From: Clostridium sp. 1001275B_160808_H3
GTDB lineage: Bacteria; Bacillota; Clostridia; Clostridiales; Clostridiaceae
Reading direction: 5' to 3'
Assembly (NCBI RefSeq): GCF_015550425.1
Contig: NZ_JADNAT010000032.1
Span: 1 to 32,959 of the forward strand
DNA: 32,959 nucleotides
The notes below the pieces were generated by a model, which had not been told where the DNA came from, did not search any database, and saw only the letters and a list, made by a program, of their open reading frames with translations. Below, in pieces: positions 32,708 through 32,959 of this stretch (the first letter of the stretch is position 1; each line of letters begins with the position of its first letter). The translations under genes were made by a program, and so were the position numbers.

Positions 32708-32806
32708 ATGATATTATGTAACTCGTCCCTTGTGAACGAATTGATTTCAACAAAACAACTTGAAAGAAAGTTAAAAAATGTTGTTGACAATAAAGTAAAT
32801 AAGTGA
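32708..32806 (+). CDS. Possible 32-codon ORF in a GC-rich islet before the rRNA promoter
   Basis: ATG 32708 lies 6-9 bases after GGGGGAGG (32695-32702) and reads 32 codons (MILCNSSLVNELISTKQ...) to TGA 32804. The stop lies within the rRNA promoter: TTGACA is at 32784 in the ORF. The 32685-32760 stretch is visibly richer in G and C than its surroundings. It may be a real small peptide, a relic, or part of an RNA; a hairpin TAACATG/TTATGTAA is also present at about 32704-32721. Confidence 0.25.
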   Translation: MILCNSSLVNELISTKQLERKLKNVVDNKVNK

Positions 32807-32950
32807 TAAGATAAGAAAGTCGCTTGAGGGCGATGAAGAAAATGGTCTTTGAAAATTGAACAGAAAATAAGTTAAGTAAAATAAACCAGCAATTCTTTTA
32901 GACGTCTTAAAATTAAGACTCAAAGTAATTTGAGCGAAGAGATTAAACTT
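32784..32950 (+). promoter_or_regulatory. rRNA operon promoter and leader
   Basis: TTGACA (32784-32789) and TAAGAT (32807-32812), 17-bp spacer. The leader has a TCGC/GCGA hairpin (32820-32833) and the GGTCTTTGAAAATTGAACAG sequence typical of clostridial rRNA leaders, ending in the 16S processing region. Confidence 0.85.
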
Positions 32951-32959
32951 TTTATTGAG
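32951..32959 (+). rRNA. rrs: 5' end of 16S rRNA (partial)
   Basis: The final bases TTTATTGAG match the start of clostridial 16S rRNA, where AGTTTGATCCTGG would follow beyond the window. Identification depends on the leader before it. Confidence 0.65.

Overview
The window is low-G+C, strongly AT-biased DNA with AGGAGG-type ribosome binding sites, A/T-ending codons and dense gene packing. Gene content and order (dnaX-ybaB-recR-cls-yaaL-bofA, a BofA-type sporulation protein, rubrerythrin, clostridial-type rRNA leader) point to a spore-forming Clostridium sensu stricto, in a chromosomal region near an rRNA operon. This assignment rests on reading the sequence, not on a search. No CRISPR array, prophage, transposase or tRNA gene was seen.

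Layout. 1-5.5 kb: replication/repair and sporulation block on the + strand (dnaX, ybaB, recR, a cardiolipin synthase, yaaL, bofA). 5.8-6.4 kb: a Cys-rich mini-protein abutting mscL. 6.7-10.1 kb: serine-biosynthesis block (class V aminotransferase, short SerA, DUF1015 protein with a DGHHR motif). 10.6-11.9 kb: two non-haem di-iron proteins, rubrerythrin and hemerythrin-like, with a possible peroxide-response operator at rubrerythrin. 12.0-12.5 kb: a small membrane exporter-like protein. 12.7-17.5 kb: a four-gene envelope-polymer cassette (GT-C-like membrane protein, LtaS-like synthase, GT2 polyprenyl-P transferase, GtrA flippase). 17.7-20.5 kb: mtnN, tcdA and an AraC regulator. 20.7-26.4 kb: ABC sugar uptake plus GH112 phosphorylase operon, including a 52-residue membrane protein. 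26.5-28.8 kb: msrA, a DUF4230 protein and a double GNAT protein. 28.9-32.3 kb: a PTS module (antiterminator, IIA, EIICB). The window ends in the promoter and leader of an rRNA operon and stops at the first bases of 16S.

How the parts work together. The strongest regulatory picture is at 28.9-32.3 kb. A BglG/GlcT-type antiterminator lies beside two divergent PTS genes. Each PTS gene has a near-consensus promoter, a 30-nt GlcT-like RNA antiterminator and an overlapping intrinsic terminator, and a cre-like site lies between the promoters. The EIICB looks more like the GlcNAc (NagE/NagP) than the glucose branch. The upstream ABC/GH112 operon is predicted to import and phosphorolyse galacto-N-biose or a related beta-galactoside, but it has no ABC ATPase and no hexosamine kinase in the window. 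The envelope cassette resembles the three-component (CsbB/GtcA/YfhO type) lipoteichoic-acid glycosylation systems fused in one operon to a polymer synthase.

Several genes have better start codons than the longest open frame: recR, cls, the aminotransferase, hemerythrin, mtnN, the GNAT protein, glcT and crr. These are used below with the reasons. Two related TIR-bearing repeats (7.8 and 18.5 kb) and a direct-repeat pair, one copy of which forms a terminator (17.5-17.7 kb), are probably dispersed genomic elements.
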